Shown here one piece after another: positions 36,083 through 44,896 of a stretch of 64,000 bases of DNA (position 1 is the first letter of the stretch; every line of letters starts with the position of its first letter). The notes under the pieces are model-generated. The model saw only the letters and a list, made by a program, of their open reading frames with translations. It ran no database searches and was not told where the DNA came from. A program made the translations under genes and the position numbers. Source of the DNA: TOLSYN sp963849065 (GTDB lineage Bacteria; Acidobacteriota; Terriglobia; Terriglobales; Acidobacteriaceae); contig CAWKFM010000005.1 of assembly GCA_963849065.1 (NCBI GenBank), positions 1,178,001 through 1,242,000 on the forward strand, read 5' to 3'.

Positions 36083-36196
36083 ACTGTTTCGTCGGAGCGC
36101 TATGTCGATCCGGCGGTGCATCCGCAGACCGAATCGTACTTGGAAAATGTGAATCCTATTGGGCCGCACTCGGTTTACAATGAAGCCAAGCGTTTT
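36083..36196 (+). pseudogene. Remnant of a UDP-glucuronate decarboxylase-like epimerase gene
   Basis: Thirty-eight codons in one frame read VDPAVHPQTESYLENVNPIGP and HSVYNEAKRF, which line up with the VYGDP...HPQ...NVNPIGP...YDEAKR catalytic stretch of UXS-type NAD-dependent epimerases/decarboxylases, including the Tyr and Lys of YxxxK. Nothing of the N-terminal NAD-binding domain or the rest of the C-terminus is seen on either side. It is therefore a relic of a sugar-nucleotide gene of the kind that accompanies exopolysaccharide loci. Confidence 0.75.
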
Positions 36197-36334
36197 TCTC
36201 TCCCCCACTCACGCCACCAACGCTTCAGCCTCTCGGGTGAATTGCCACCAAATCCAGAACTTGCTTCCTGTCCTGCACTGAAAAGATGTGCTGTAAAAGG
36301 TCAACAAATCTCGTCCCCTTCAGGCAGGAAAGAT

Positions 36335-37660
36335 TTACGTTACAAGACTGCGACGGGATACGGACCTTCTCAGTCGATCAAATAGTATCCGAAGAGGTCT
36401 TACCGCGAAGTATAGCCAACTCAAAGAGTTGGGAATCTCCACACTCAAGAAGTCTGCCATAGTTGGTCCGAGTGCGATACAGCTTATGTAGCGCCAGCGA
36501 TCAATCCATCGTTCGCCTTTGGTGCGAAACAGAAGCCAACGCACATTAGCGCGCACCGGAATGGGTGAGATCCGGGAAGGCCAGATCGTTGAGTACACTC
36601 GATTTGCGATCTGGCTCACTTGGCGATTCAGAGCAATCTCCCCTAGGACTTGCTTCGGCAGAGGGGCGCCGAGATGAGTATGCGTAAGGCTCAGCGCGAC
36701 AAGCACGCTTCGACGGGAATGCGAATCCGCCGTCAGGTCCTTTATTATTCGCCAGTCTAGCGTAGGGTGGAGTGACAGAAGTTTAGCGATGTCAGCAAAC
36801 ATCTTCAACTCCGTCCAGTCGTGCTGTGCGGAATGAATACATAAGGTCGTGAGCATGCATTCGGGGGAAAAGATGGATACCTGGCCACCGAAGAAAGAGA
36901 ACGGAACTAGGCTCTTCCAGATTCGATCCGTATCGAGAGATGGCCAGCAGAACTGCTGCACCGGGCGCCAGTGCACGTCAACTGAGACTCCATCGCGAAT
37001 AAAGCAGTACTCGAAGCCGTAGCGTATTGCCGTAACACGTTGAGATGCCGAAAGACCAAAGCCGTCCTCGAAGCCGAGTCCTTCAAAACACGAAATTGCT
37101 TGAACAACGTCCTCTGGTCGGATTATCAGATCGATGTCGCATACCGATCGTGAAGCAACGGAGCCGTACAAATACTGACTAAGAACGGTGCCCTTATATG
37201 GAATGTACGGGATGCCATTCGCGGCTAATGCGGCCGACAGCTTCGTCAGTTCTGCCGAAAGGAAAAAATTCTTCGCGTAATTGGTGAGGGCGGATTTTCG
37301 TAGCAATTCGCTGACGGTGGGTGGCACCGCCGAATGACCGACTAGGCGCATCGCCAACAGGGGAGTGACGTCGTGCCAATCAGCCATATCCAACAGGTAA
37401 TCCCATGAGATGTCTTGCTTGAGCAATTCTGTCAGGCGAGGATCAACGGAAGTTTCCAGATCGGCTTGTAAACATCTAAGTAATAGGCAGAGTTCAGGGC
37501 CCCCGGGTGGAGAGTCAACTTCCGCTCCACCACCAGATGACGCCGCCGCTGAATGCTGTGCGAACTGGGAATCCACTGTGTGCGGCGATGAGCCTTTTAA
37601 ACCGCCTGTTCCTCTGTGCGACGACAATTGTGTCCGGCGATCAAGACCAAATGGCACCAT
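36335..37660 (-). CDS. Nucleotidyltransferase family protein (NTP_transf_5 type)
   Basis: The 441-residue protein has the pattern of PF14907-like nucleotidyltransferases: KGTVLSQYLYGSVASRSVCDIDLII, an active-site loop with two acidic residues, and VSVDVHWRPVQ downstream with a third acidic residue. The fold is related to the polymerase-beta superfamily. Such proteins appear in lasso-peptide loci together with HprK-like kinases, and also in polysaccharide loci. It is transcribed towards the radical SAM gene, and a small zinc-ribbon ORF ends six bases before its start; GGAAG is present ten bases upstream of ATG 37660. The N-terminal 60 residues are Ser/Gly/Pro-rich and may be disordered. The nucleotide and the acceptor are unknown. 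Confidence 0.8.
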   Translation of the reverse strand: MVPFGLDRRTQLSSHRGTGGLKGSSPHTVDSQFAQHSAAASSGGGAEVDSPPGGPELCLLLRCLQADLETSVDPRLTELLKQDISWDYLLDMADWHDVTPLLAMRLVGHSAVPPTVSELLRKSALTNYAKNFFLSAELTKLSAALAANGIPYIPYKGTVLSQYLYGSVASRSVCDIDLIIRPEDVVQAISCFEGLGFEDGFGLSASQRVTAIRYGFEYCFIRDGVSVDVHWRPVQQFCWPSLDTDRIWKSLVPFSFFGGQVSIFSPECMLTTLCIHSAQHDWTELKMFADIAKLLSLHPTLDWRIIKDLTADSHSRRSVLVALSLTHTHLGAPLPKQVLGEIALNRQVSQIANRVYSTIWPSRISPIPVRANVRWLLFRTKGERWIDRWRYISCIALGPTMADFLSVEIPNSLSWLYFAVRPLRILFDRLRRSVSRRSLVT

Positions 37661-37665
37661 TAGCG

Positions 37666-37875
37666 CTAATCTTCCACGGCAGGATTTATAGGAGGGCGGG
37701 TAAAATATCCTAATTCATTGTTGATGACCGTTCCGCAGGTACACGTCACTGCGGGCGCGTGTAGGCAGCCATCTATGCTCTCTACCTTCAACGACCGAGA
37801 ACAAACAGGACAGGTTACGGTCATCAATTGCTCGGGCGAGCCCGGCGCTTTGTGCGCGCGATTCAGAAATCTCAT
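37666..37875 (-). CDS. Small zinc-ribbon-like protein
   Basis: A 69-residue ORF reads leftward and ends six bases ahead of the nucleotidyltransferase start, whose ribosome site lies inside this ORF's last codons. It contains CPVC, a spacer of about 20 residues, then CTC, giving a three- to four-Cys zinc-ribbon pattern. There is no signal peptide or membrane segment. An internal ATG begins MTVTCPVC, which may be the real start. I do not recognise a family. The tight spacing suggests co-transcription with the nucleotidyltransferase gene. Confidence 0.45.
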   Translation of the reverse strand: MRFLNRAHKAPGSPEQLMTVTCPVCSRSLKVESIDGCLHAPAVTCTCGTVINNELGYFTRPPINPAVED

Positions 37876-38566
37876 GTTTGTATCATCCCGCTCGGGGTAG
37901 AAATCCCAGTATAAACGAAGTCGAACAACGTCCGCACTCCGACTCTCCGGACGTCATGGCTGCTGCTCATTATCGTGACAGCGAGAAGCTCTTCTGCGCA
38001 GCAAGGTTCGATCCGCCGTGAAGTGTTCGTCAATGAGAGCGTTATCTTCCCCCCGGGATATTTGTGAGCGGTGCATCGAAGAACGTTTAGGCGAGGTGTC
38101 CGGCTGAAACCGGACGGACTGTTCGAACAGATTAACCGGGGCATGGAATGGGCAGATCAGCTCGCTGGGGGGCACCGGACATCTCGACTCAACCGCGTGG
38201 CATTCAAATAAGTCGGTATCGGAGAGACGGTCTGGAATGTAGATCCCACGAGGGTAAGCCTGAGTTCCAGACAGAGCAGCTTTGTTCTCTCTGGTTCCTC
38301 GTCGCACAAAACAGTCAAAAAAACGCGAATATACGCCCATTGTTGGTGTAAATATCTGGAAACGCATGTTTTAGCACAAGTAGCGTTGCGACGGTCGCAA
38401 TGGATGAGAGGGGGAGGTCGCAAATGTCAGAATCGCAACAACAGTTCTGCAGGTATCTCGTCACCAGAGCCACTAGCGTCTATCAAGCCGGACAGGTGGT
38501 GCTCATTTAGCCATTGACTCAGGCAGTGATTCTGGTTCAAGATGGCCGTGTGGAGCGTTCAGACCT
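37876..38566. other. Intergenic region, no clear gene
   Basis: About 690 bases between the leftward zinc-ribbon ORF and the rightward FecR-like gene. A leftward frame at 37954-38367 would encode 137 residues with several Cys but has no recognised family and no good ribosome site; it is listed here as unsupported. Other frames overlap it. The stretch contains promoters for the flanking divergent genes but no consensus could be placed with confidence. Its lower GC content than its neighbours suggests decayed DNA. Confidence 0.3.
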
Positions 38567-39235
38567 ATGACGATTAGCCCGCTTCGTCCGGTGCTTAGTT
38601 ACGTGTTGGCGATCCTGTTGCCAGTATCAACCCTGTTTGCGCAGACTACTCCGGCCGGTGGGGCCATAGTCAGCACGACGAACGGCGGCATAGTGGCTGT
38701 CAACGGAAATTTAGTGAAAGACTCGTCAGCTGTGGGGGACAACGATACCATTAGCACGGGCCCTGAGTCGGTCGCCCATATCACTTCGGCTGGTTCAAAC
38801 ACTATGCTCGCTTCTGATACAGTCGCTGCCTTTTCGCATGACGCGATTCGTTTGACGACTGGTGCGGTCTCGATTGCCACGAGCGGCGGAATGTATACGC
38901 AGGTACACAAACTGAAATTCGCGCCGGTAAACCAGGGAACGTTGACGAAGTATGAGGTGCGAGTTGAGGGATGCGCTGTGATTGTCACAGCGAAAACAGG
39001 AGCAGTTTACTTGCCCAGCGGTAAGGTCCTTGCCCAAGGTGAGAGCAACCGGAGTTCCGATAAAGAATGCGAGCTAGCAAAGAGCGACCCAAGACCACCG
39101 GGTGCCGCAATCTCCGGTCTTTCGCCTCTTGCTTGGGGGCTGCTTGCGGGCGGGGGTGCCGCTGCGGGAGCCACGGCGGGATATATTCTTCTGCAGAGCG
39201 GGGGGAAAACACCCTTGAGTCCTGCTGCTCCGTAG
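38567..39235 (+). CDS. Exported FecR-like protein of the exopolysaccharide locus
   Basis: The 222-residue protein has a signal peptide (SYVLAILLPVSTLFA, cut before QTTPAG). The mature part has alternating short beta-strands, with GGIVAVNGNLVKDSSAVGDNDTI and TGAVYLPSGKVLAQGESN, resembling the FecR/SH3-like barrel of exported polysaccharide-locus proteins. A C-terminal Gly/Ala-rich hydrophobic stretch (LAWGLLAGGGAAAGATAGYIL) could be a membrane anchor. One Cys pair is present in the centre (GCAVIV, KECEL). Similar proteins accompany Wza/Wzc genes in acidobacteria, from memory. A structural or regulatory role at the cell surface is inferred. The start lacks a strong ribosome site. Confidence 0.7.
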   Translation: MTISPLRPVLSYVLAILLPVSTLFAQTTPAGGAIVSTTNGGIVAVNGNLVKDSSAVGDNDTISTGPESVAHITSAGSNTMLASDTVAAFSHDAIRLTTGAVSIATSGGMYTQVHKLKFAPVNQGTLTKYEVRVEGCAVIVTAKTGAVYLPSGKVLAQGESNRSSDKECELAKSDPRPPGAAISGLSPLAWGLLAGGGAAAGATAGYILLQSGGKTPLSPAAP

Positions 39236-39701
39236 CTGATTTGAGAAGTTCTGTTTAAGACAATATCACTTACTCCCGTTAGAACGAGTTCCTCAGTCCT
39301 AATTGAGCGCGGGGGATGTCTGCGCAGAAGCCATGAGCGAAACCGCATCCAACGTGGCTTGTGCGGACACACCCCGCCTTCGCCGTGAAAACAGCCGATG
39401 GTTCTTCCGTGACCCGAGCACACCTGGTCGTGAGATTATCCGGCCCGCAAAGGGTTTATCCCACAGCCCTTTAAAACGGGTCTCTAGCACCACACACATT
39501 CTTTAGTCGCGGACTGACTTGAACCCTTAGCTGTTGGTGGACGGCCGGATGGTGGCCACTTGCGCGAATGCGGCACGCCGGCCTCCAGGGCCACAGTTCA
39601 CCAAAGTTACATAAAAAAAACCAAGATTCTGCTATTCTGAAGCAGAGCTCAATTGCAAGTACACAACTGGCAACCGTAACGATTAGAGGCGGTGCAGTGC
39701 A
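39236..39701. other. Intergenic region upstream of the initiating transferase gene
   Basis: About 470 bases without a convincing gene. A rightward 67-residue frame at 39303-39506 has no ribosome site and no recognisable domain. An A-rich stretch near 39611 (eight A residues) and TATTCT near 39633 might be part of a promoter for the gene at 39702, but no matching -35 was found. Confidence 0.3.
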
Positions 39702-41246
39702 ATGAATTCCGTTCTTTTGCTCTGCTTTATAAGCGCAATTGTCGTATCCGCCGGGCTTACCTGGATGGTTCGCGACCTGGCTCTTAAGCGTGGCTGGCTG
39801 CGAGGCTCGCTTTCTGCAAGAGATCTACATTCGACAGGAATGCCTCGACTCGGAGGCGTCGCCATTGCAGGAACCGTGGCAACCATCACCTGTTCTGCGT
39901 TGTTCGTCCTGCTTGCTTTTCACATGAGTCCAATAGGTGCGCTGGGCCATGCATTGTTGGTTCTTTCAGTTGCCCTGATGAACTTTGGGGTTGGCGTCGT
40001 GGACGATTTTGTCGACCTGTCCGCCTGGAAGAAGCTAGCGGCTGAGATTTTTGCAGGTTTGTTGCTTTGGTGTGGCGGAATTCGAGTTTTGCATCTGAGC
40101 TCCGTATTTCATAGTCATGAGTTCGGAGCCACGGTTTCACTTCTTCTCACGATATTGTGGGTTGTACTAATCACCAATGCTTTCAATCTGATCGACGGTT
40201 TGGACGGACTGGCGGCCGGCTCCGCCTTATTTTCAGTTTTAACGGTATTTGTCGTATCTCTTGTAATTCGGAACCCAATGCAGGGTTTGCTGGCCGCCGT
40301 GCTAGCGGGCGCCATCCTAGGTTTTCTGCGCTACAACTTTAATCCTGCGACTATTTTTCTTGGAGATTGCGGTAGCTTGTTTATCGGGACATTCATCGCC
40401 GGTCTAACGTTGACCGGTGCCACGCAGCAGAAGTCGTCTACGCTCATAGCGGTTGCAATCCCGATTGTGGCTTGTGGGTTTCCAGTCGTGGAAACAAGTG
40501 TTTCGGTGATCAGGCGCTTCCTGCGCGGACAATCGATTTTCTCAGCGGATCGGGAACACATTCACCATAAGTTATTGGATCAAGGCTGGTCACACCGGCA
40601 GGCCGTGGTGATTCTTTACGGAGTATCAGCTCTATTCGGGATGATGAGCCTTGCATTGCTTACTCCAGGACAGGCTCCGCTCGCGATCGTACTTGCGATC
40701 CTGGGAATAGGGATTGTCGTCGGTGTTCAAAAAATGCAATATCACGAATTTTTCGAAATAGGCCGGCTGGCACGCCGCGTGGTCGAGCAGAAAAGTTCCA
40801 TTATCAACAACTTGGCTGTGCGGCGCGGAGCTGAAAGATTGGCCCGGTGCAAGAGATGGGCGGATATTGTCCAAGTTTTGCGGGAGATTTTCGCTGACAA
40901 CGAGTTTGATAAGTTTGTGATCATTATCAAGGCGGAGAGTAGTGATGCAATCGTCCTTATGCATCAATGGCCGAGCGTTGTGTCGGACATGGACCAGGAA
41001 GTGGAATCGGTCGGGCAATGGTCACTGACCTTTCCTCTGGCATTAAAAGGCGACTGGAAGGGGATTCTAGAATTGTCACGATATGGCACCAGCCCGCTAC
41101 TAATCGACATCAATCTTCTGATTTGCGAGTTGAAGGAGGAGTTAGAAAGAGCTTGCAACCGGGCCGTTGCGGCACAGTCGGAAACCCAGCAGGTGGCTAG
41201 TTCTGGCTATCCATTGCATAAATCGCTAGGTACCGCCAAAGGGTGA
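39702..41246 (+). CDS. WecA/MraY family undecaprenyl-phosphate glycosyltransferase with C-terminal extension
   Basis: The first 330 residues are a polytopic membrane enzyme of the WecA/TagO type, which transfers N-acetylhexosamine-1-phosphate from UDP-sugar to undecaprenyl phosphate, starting surface-polysaccharide synthesis. Visible motifs: VDDFVDLSAW (Mg-binding Asp pair), NAFNLIDGLDGLAAG, NFNPATIFLGDCGSLF and the cytoplasmic DREHIHHKLLDQG. About ten hydrophobic helices alternate with these. Unusually the chain continues for about 165 residues after the last helix (beginning near YHEFFEIGRLARR), without membrane segments and with an acidic, sensor-like composition (NEFDKFVIIIKAESSD). The extension may be a regulatory domain. 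It is the first enzyme gene of the main exopolysaccharide block. Confidence 0.92.
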   Translation: MNSVLLLCFISAIVVSAGLTWMVRDLALKRGWLRGSLSARDLHSTGMPRLGGVAIAGTVATITCSALFVLLAFHMSPIGALGHALLVLSVALMNFGVGVVDDFVDLSAWKKLAAEIFAGLLLWCGGIRVLHLSSVFHSHEFGATVSLLLTILWVVLITNAFNLIDGLDGLAAGSALFSVLTVFVVSLVIRNPMQGLLAAVLAGAILGFLRYNFNPATIFLGDCGSLFIGTFIAGLTLTGATQQKSSTLIAVAIPIVACGFPVVETSVSVIRRFLRGQSIFSADREHIHHKLLDQGWSHRQAVVILYGVSALFGMMSLALLTPGQAPLAIVLAILGIGIVVGVQKMQYHEFFEIGRLARRVVEQKSSIINNLAVRRGAERLARCKRWADIVQVLREIFADNEFDKFVIIIKAESSDAIVLMHQWPSVVSDMDQEVESVGQWSLTFPLALKGDWKGILELSRYGTSPLLIDINLLICELKEELERACNRAVAAQSETQQVASSGYPLHKSLGTAKG

Positions 41247-41287
41247 GGCAAGCTGAGAGACGATAAACCGCTTCGCTTGTTCCGATA

Positions 41288-42280
41288 ATGCTGCTAAAAT
41301 ACGATTACCGAGCTCCCATGACCAGACCTAATCTTCTCCGCGACCTCGCTCGATTTGTCCTGTTTTTTTCGGTGATTTTGACTCTATCGGCAAATGCGTC
41401 CGCGCAAGACGTAAAAACCACGAGTCCAGCGCCAAGTCCGACGGAAATCTCATCCTCCAAATTATCTTCATACGATCAGGCGGGCGCAGCTCACGAAGCG
41501 CGTATCAGCCCAGGTGACGTTGTCGAGGTGAAGATCTTTGGCCTGCCTGAGATGAATCAGGAAGTGCGTGTCAGTGACACGGGGAATATTGAGCTGCCCC
41601 TAATTGGGCCGGTCGCAGCTCAGGGGCTGACGGCTTCCGAACTCGAACAAAAGATTGCTGCAGCCCTTCGCAGCGGTGGATTCATGAACGATCCGCAAGT
41701 GAACGTTGCGGCGAAAGAGCTACGATCATCTGGCGTTTCGGTGTCAGGCGAAGTGGGTAAGACTGGCATTTACCCAGTCTTTGGTAGCACCAGCCTTACC
41801 GAGTTGCTCATGGTTGCAGGTGGATTGACTCCGAAGTCAGGGCACATCGTCACCCTCACCCATAGCGACCAACCGGACAAGCCCGTCAATGTGGACATCT
41901 CATCTATCTCTGGACAGAATATCGCAGTGTTTCCCGGAGACACCGTCGTGGTCACGAAGGCTGGAGTAGTGTACGTGTTGGGAGATGTGGGGCACCCTGC
42001 AGGGTTTGTCATGGAGGATGATGCAAAAATGACAGTGCTTCAGGCCCTCGCCTCGGCAGGCGGTGCGAACAAAGATGCAAAAATTAAGAGTGCTCGAATA
42101 ATTCGAAAGAGTCCTCAAGGCATACAACAGGTTCCCATTCCGTTGAAGGAAATCCTCAGTGCGAAGAAAGAGGATGTGGAACTGCTACCGGGAGATGTGC
42201 TTTACATTCCCGGTGGTAATTTCTTCCGAAATGAAGGCGCTATCTTGCAGGCAGCGACGATGGCTGCAATCTTCCATTAA
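41288..42280 (+). CDS. Polysaccharide export protein (Wza/GumB-like, SLBB)
   Basis: The 330-residue protein carries a signal peptide (LARFVLFFSVILTLSANASA) and a polysaccharide export (Poly_export) domain with RISPGDVVEVKIFGLPEMN and GNIELPLIGPVAAQGLT, followed by two SLBB domains (VSVSGEVGKTGIYPV and GVVYVLGDVGHPAGFV). It forms part of the outer-membrane or periplasmic channel of Wzx/Wzy-type polysaccharides. No lipobox Cys is present after the signal, unlike Escherichia coli Wza, suggesting a soluble or differently anchored form. ATG 41318 is an alternative start that trims the n-region. It pairs with the autokinase at 44897-47194. Confidence 0.9.
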   Translation: MLLKYDYRAPMTRPNLLRDLARFVLFFSVILTLSANASAQDVKTTSPAPSPTEISSSKLSSYDQAGAAHEARISPGDVVEVKIFGLPEMNQEVRVSDTGNIELPLIGPVAAQGLTASELEQKIAAALRSGGFMNDPQVNVAAKELRSSGVSVSGEVGKTGIYPVFGSTSLTELLMVAGGLTPKSGHIVTLTHSDQPDKPVNVDISSISGQNIAVFPGDTVVVTKAGVVYVLGDVGHPAGFVMEDDAKMTVLQALASAGGANKDAKIKSARIIRKSPQGIQQVPIPLKEILSAKKEDVELLPGDVLYIPGGNFFRNEGAILQAATMAAIFH

Positions 42281-42315
42281 TCTGGTTCAGCCTAGCTTGA
42301 GGCAAGCCTAGCATC

Positions 42316-43620
42316 CTACTGCCTTTCGTGGCCGCGATTCGTTTCACGATCGGGCTTGGCCGCGGCGAGTCCCATGAGAAAGCCAAAAGTAGCGGCATTC
42401 GCCGGAATCTCGAAGTTGAAATCAAACAGACTGTGAATGAGCAGAGCGACACAGGAGAGCGTCGCCGCAAGAGTCACGGCTGAAAACCAGCTTTGTCTTG
42501 CCCTGTGGATATAGCGAAGCGCGTTGTGAAAGACCAGAAACAGAAACGTTGCAGCGCAAAGCAATCCGAGCAGTCCTGTTTCCACGGTTAATTGCACATA
42601 ATCATTGTGTGCTGCATTCACAAAGAGGTCGGTAGGGAAGGTACGCACGTGGGGATAGACCGCTGTAAAGGTACCTAATCCCGAACCCAAAAAGGGATGC
42701 TCCGCCACCAATCCCAAACTGTCGCGGGCGATCTGCAGTCGAATGGAGTCGCTAGCTTCCATGACCGATCGGCTTGCCACGCGTTCATAAGAAAAAAACC
42801 CGATGAAAATCGAGGACAGAACGGCAGCTCCCATAATGGTACGCAAAGCCGTGCTGGTCCGTTCTTGGCGCCAATAATGATAAACAAAGACAAGGAGCGC
42901 GACGACAACAGCCAGCATGCCACCGCGCGAACCAGAAACAAAGACTGAGGCCAGCATCACCAAGCTGCCGAAAATGGAGAGCAGGCGGAGCGAGCCATCA
43001 ACGGAGAGTGAAACGGAAGTCACCAGTCCGAAGGGCACCAACATCTCCATCAAGCCAGCGAAGTGATTGCGGTTGGTATAGCTGCCAAAACCTGTACCAT
43101 GCGTTTTCACTATGCCGTACAGGATGTTTGCCGGAGCTATAAAGCCCTGAATGATGGCGAATATCGCATATAGAGTGCCGAAGAACGTGATGCCTATTGC
43201 CAAACGCTTTCGCGTTAGTGAACTTCCGGAAAACTCGGCCGCGACGAGAAAGAACCCGCCATAGGCGATCCACTGGAGTAGTTGGTAACGAGTAGCGTAG
43301 AAATAGGCCGTGCGCCCCGTGGCCAACTGCAGGATCGGCAGAGATAATAGGAGTAGGGCTGGAATCAGGGCGTGGGACGAAAACCTGATTCTCTCAAGTG
43401 CAATCTGATAACCAGCCCACAGCGCGAACAGGAGCCCCGCTCCGCATTCGAGAATGCAGATTGCCCATTCCTGAACCGCCCCGAATGCCAATACTCCGAA
43501 GGCCAGCAAGCCGCAGGCAGCGAATAAAATCGCTTGTTCACAAAACGCGTGGTCGGGAGTCTTAACTCGCCGCTTTCTCGGGGGAGGGGGCTCGACTACG
43601 ACCGATGACGGCACCCTCAC
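42316..43620 (-). CDS. O-antigen ligase/polymerase-like membrane protein (Wzy_C type)
   Basis: The 434-residue protein has about ten to twelve hydrophobic helices and the ligase/polymerase signature: GTGFGSYTNRNHFAGLMEMLVPF in the periplasmic loop (Arg and His important in WaaL/Wzy proteins) and HNDYVQLTVETGLLGLL near the end. These enzymes join lipid-linked oligosaccharide units in the periplasm. It is the last gene of a leftward operon; its start overlaps the stop of the preceding gene by four bases, indicating translational coupling. Whether it polymerises or ligates cannot be settled from sequence. Confidence 0.88.
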   Translation of the reverse strand: MRVPSSVVVEPPPPRKRRVKTPDHAFCEQAILFAACGLLAFGVLAFGAVQEWAICILECGAGLLFALWAGYQIALERIRFSSHALIPALLLLSLPILQLATGRTAYFYATRYQLLQWIAYGGFFLVAAEFSGSSLTRKRLAIGITFFGTLYAIFAIIQGFIAPANILYGIVKTHGTGFGSYTNRNHFAGLMEMLVPFGLVTSVSLSVDGSLRLLSIFGSLVMLASVFVSGSRGGMLAVVVALLVFVYHYWRQERTSTALRTIMGAAVLSSIFIGFFSYERVASRSVMEASDSIRLQIARDSLGLVAEHPFLGSGLGTFTAVYPHVRTFPTDLFVNAAHNDYVQLTVETGLLGLLCAATFLFLVFHNALRYIHRARQSWFSAVTLAATLSCVALLIHSLFDFNFEIPANAATFGFLMGLAAAKPDRETNRGHERQ

Positions 43621-44885
43621 TTCGCCACTCCTTGTTGCACCAGGCGAACATCATCGATCAAAATTGTGCCTCGGATAAGGGTTCCGGCCGGACGCTTCAG
43701 TTCCAAAGCCAGAAGCGAGGTGGAGGTTCCGATACTGAACGTCCGGCTGATCTCAAGCCATGGAGTGGACCCCAAGAGCTCATTGGTGGCGGTGATCGGC
43801 TGTCCCGTGTAGGCATCACTGACAACAGCTGTAATACCATGTGCCCCTTCCAGTTCCTCCGCTTTGTAGGCGAGGGATAGTGAGTAGAAGGTGCCCGGTT
43901 CCACGGGGATTAATTGAAGAATCCCCGCTGTCCCACTGGTGCTGGTATCGAAAGTGACAGCCAGGCTATGCTCGCCTGAGAAGAAATCTTTTGTGGTTGG
44001 TTCCACCGTAATTTTGTCCAGCGGCGTGATTCTCCAACCAAATCCGCCATTTAGAATCTCTTGTTCAAATCCAGAGTTGACTACCAGATTGCCGTTTTGC
44101 GGCAGGTAGGCGTTGATTTCAGGGCTAATTGTTGCCAATTCGCGCCAGGCGCGGAGCGCGTCAGAGCTACGATGCTGCTCCAGTAGTGAATCCAAGTATA
44201 CGAAGCCTGTTTTTGCAGGTGTTGTTTTCTGCAAAGCGATGAAATATTTCCATAGCTTATCGGCAGCCGCAGTTTCATGCCTCAATACAAGATAACGCAG
44301 AAACTCGCCGTAGATTTCTGTATCCGCCGGTAGTGCGAAGGCAGCCATTCTATCCACATCATGGGTGGCCCGCCAGCACGATTCAATCGCGGGAGATTGA
44401 TACTCCGACGATGAAGCAGAAGCACTTCTGAACAGGGGGAGGGCACGGTTCACTTCGTTTGCCGCGAGGTATAGATTGGCCGCCGCCCAGTCAACGGAAG
44501 GTGTTTCAGGGTCAACCCGCAGAGCATTCTCCAGGGCTCCCGTCAACTGTTTGTGATCACTGTCGAACAGGCCCAGCCGAGCGATTTCGAGATAGTAGTC
44601 AGCAACGTAAGGATTCTGCCGCACCGCTGCATAGAAGGCTTTTAGAGCGCTTGTGCTGTTCTGATCAATCAGCAGGTGCCAACGCCCCAACCTGTACCAA
44701 TACTCCGCGTTTCGCGGCTCGAGAGCCACGGCACGTTCGATCTGCCACTGCTGGACCCCAGCAGCCCAGGCGTGAGCTCGAGCTGCGCGCGTACTCAGAT
44801 ATACAAACTCCGCGACAGCCAAAAACACGCAGCAGCCAAACAATAGCATTCGAGATGTTGATCTCAAAGAGATCTGCATCACCAA
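43617..44885 (-). CDS. Exported TPR protein with carbohydrate-binding-like C-terminus
   Basis: The 422-residue protein begins with a membrane-anchoring helix (MLLFGCCVFLAVAEFVYL). Residues about 40-290 contain helical repeat units of the TPR kind, with ALEPRNAEYWYRLGRWHL and AFYAAVRQNPYVADYYLEIARL. Residues about 270-420 form a beta-rich module starting NSGFEQEILNGGFGW and including GEHSLAVTFDTSTSGTAGILQL, as in CBM4/9-like sugar-binding domains. It lies between the autokinase and the ligase/polymerase, overlapping the latter by four bases and following the former by 11 bases. A scaffold that holds or senses the growing polysaccharide is inferred. Confidence 0.75.
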   Translation of the reverse strand: MVMQISLRSTSRMLLFGCCVFLAVAEFVYLSTRAARAHAWAAGVQQWQIERAVALEPRNAEYWYRLGRWHLLIDQNSTSALKAFYAAVRQNPYVADYYLEIARLGLFDSDHKQLTGALENALRVDPETPSVDWAAANLYLAANEVNRALPLFRSASASSSEYQSPAIESCWRATHDVDRMAAFALPADTEIYGEFLRYLVLRHETAAADKLWKYFIALQKTTPAKTGFVYLDSLLEQHRSSDALRAWRELATISPEINAYLPQNGNLVVNSGFEQEILNGGFGWRITPLDKITVEPTTKDFFSGEHSLAVTFDTSTSGTAGILQLIPVEPGTFYSLSLAYKAEELEGAHGITAVVSDAYTGQPITATNELLGSTPWLEISRTFSIGTSTSLLALELKRPAGTLIRGTILIDDVRLVQQGVAK

Positions 44886-44896
44886 CCTAATGCTTA

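Noticed and set aside
36116..36385. An independent 89-residue gene
   Set aside because: Its conserved part is a UXS catalytic segment continuing upstream of the proposed GTG, and the C-terminal part has no similarity to the family, so it is a remnant.
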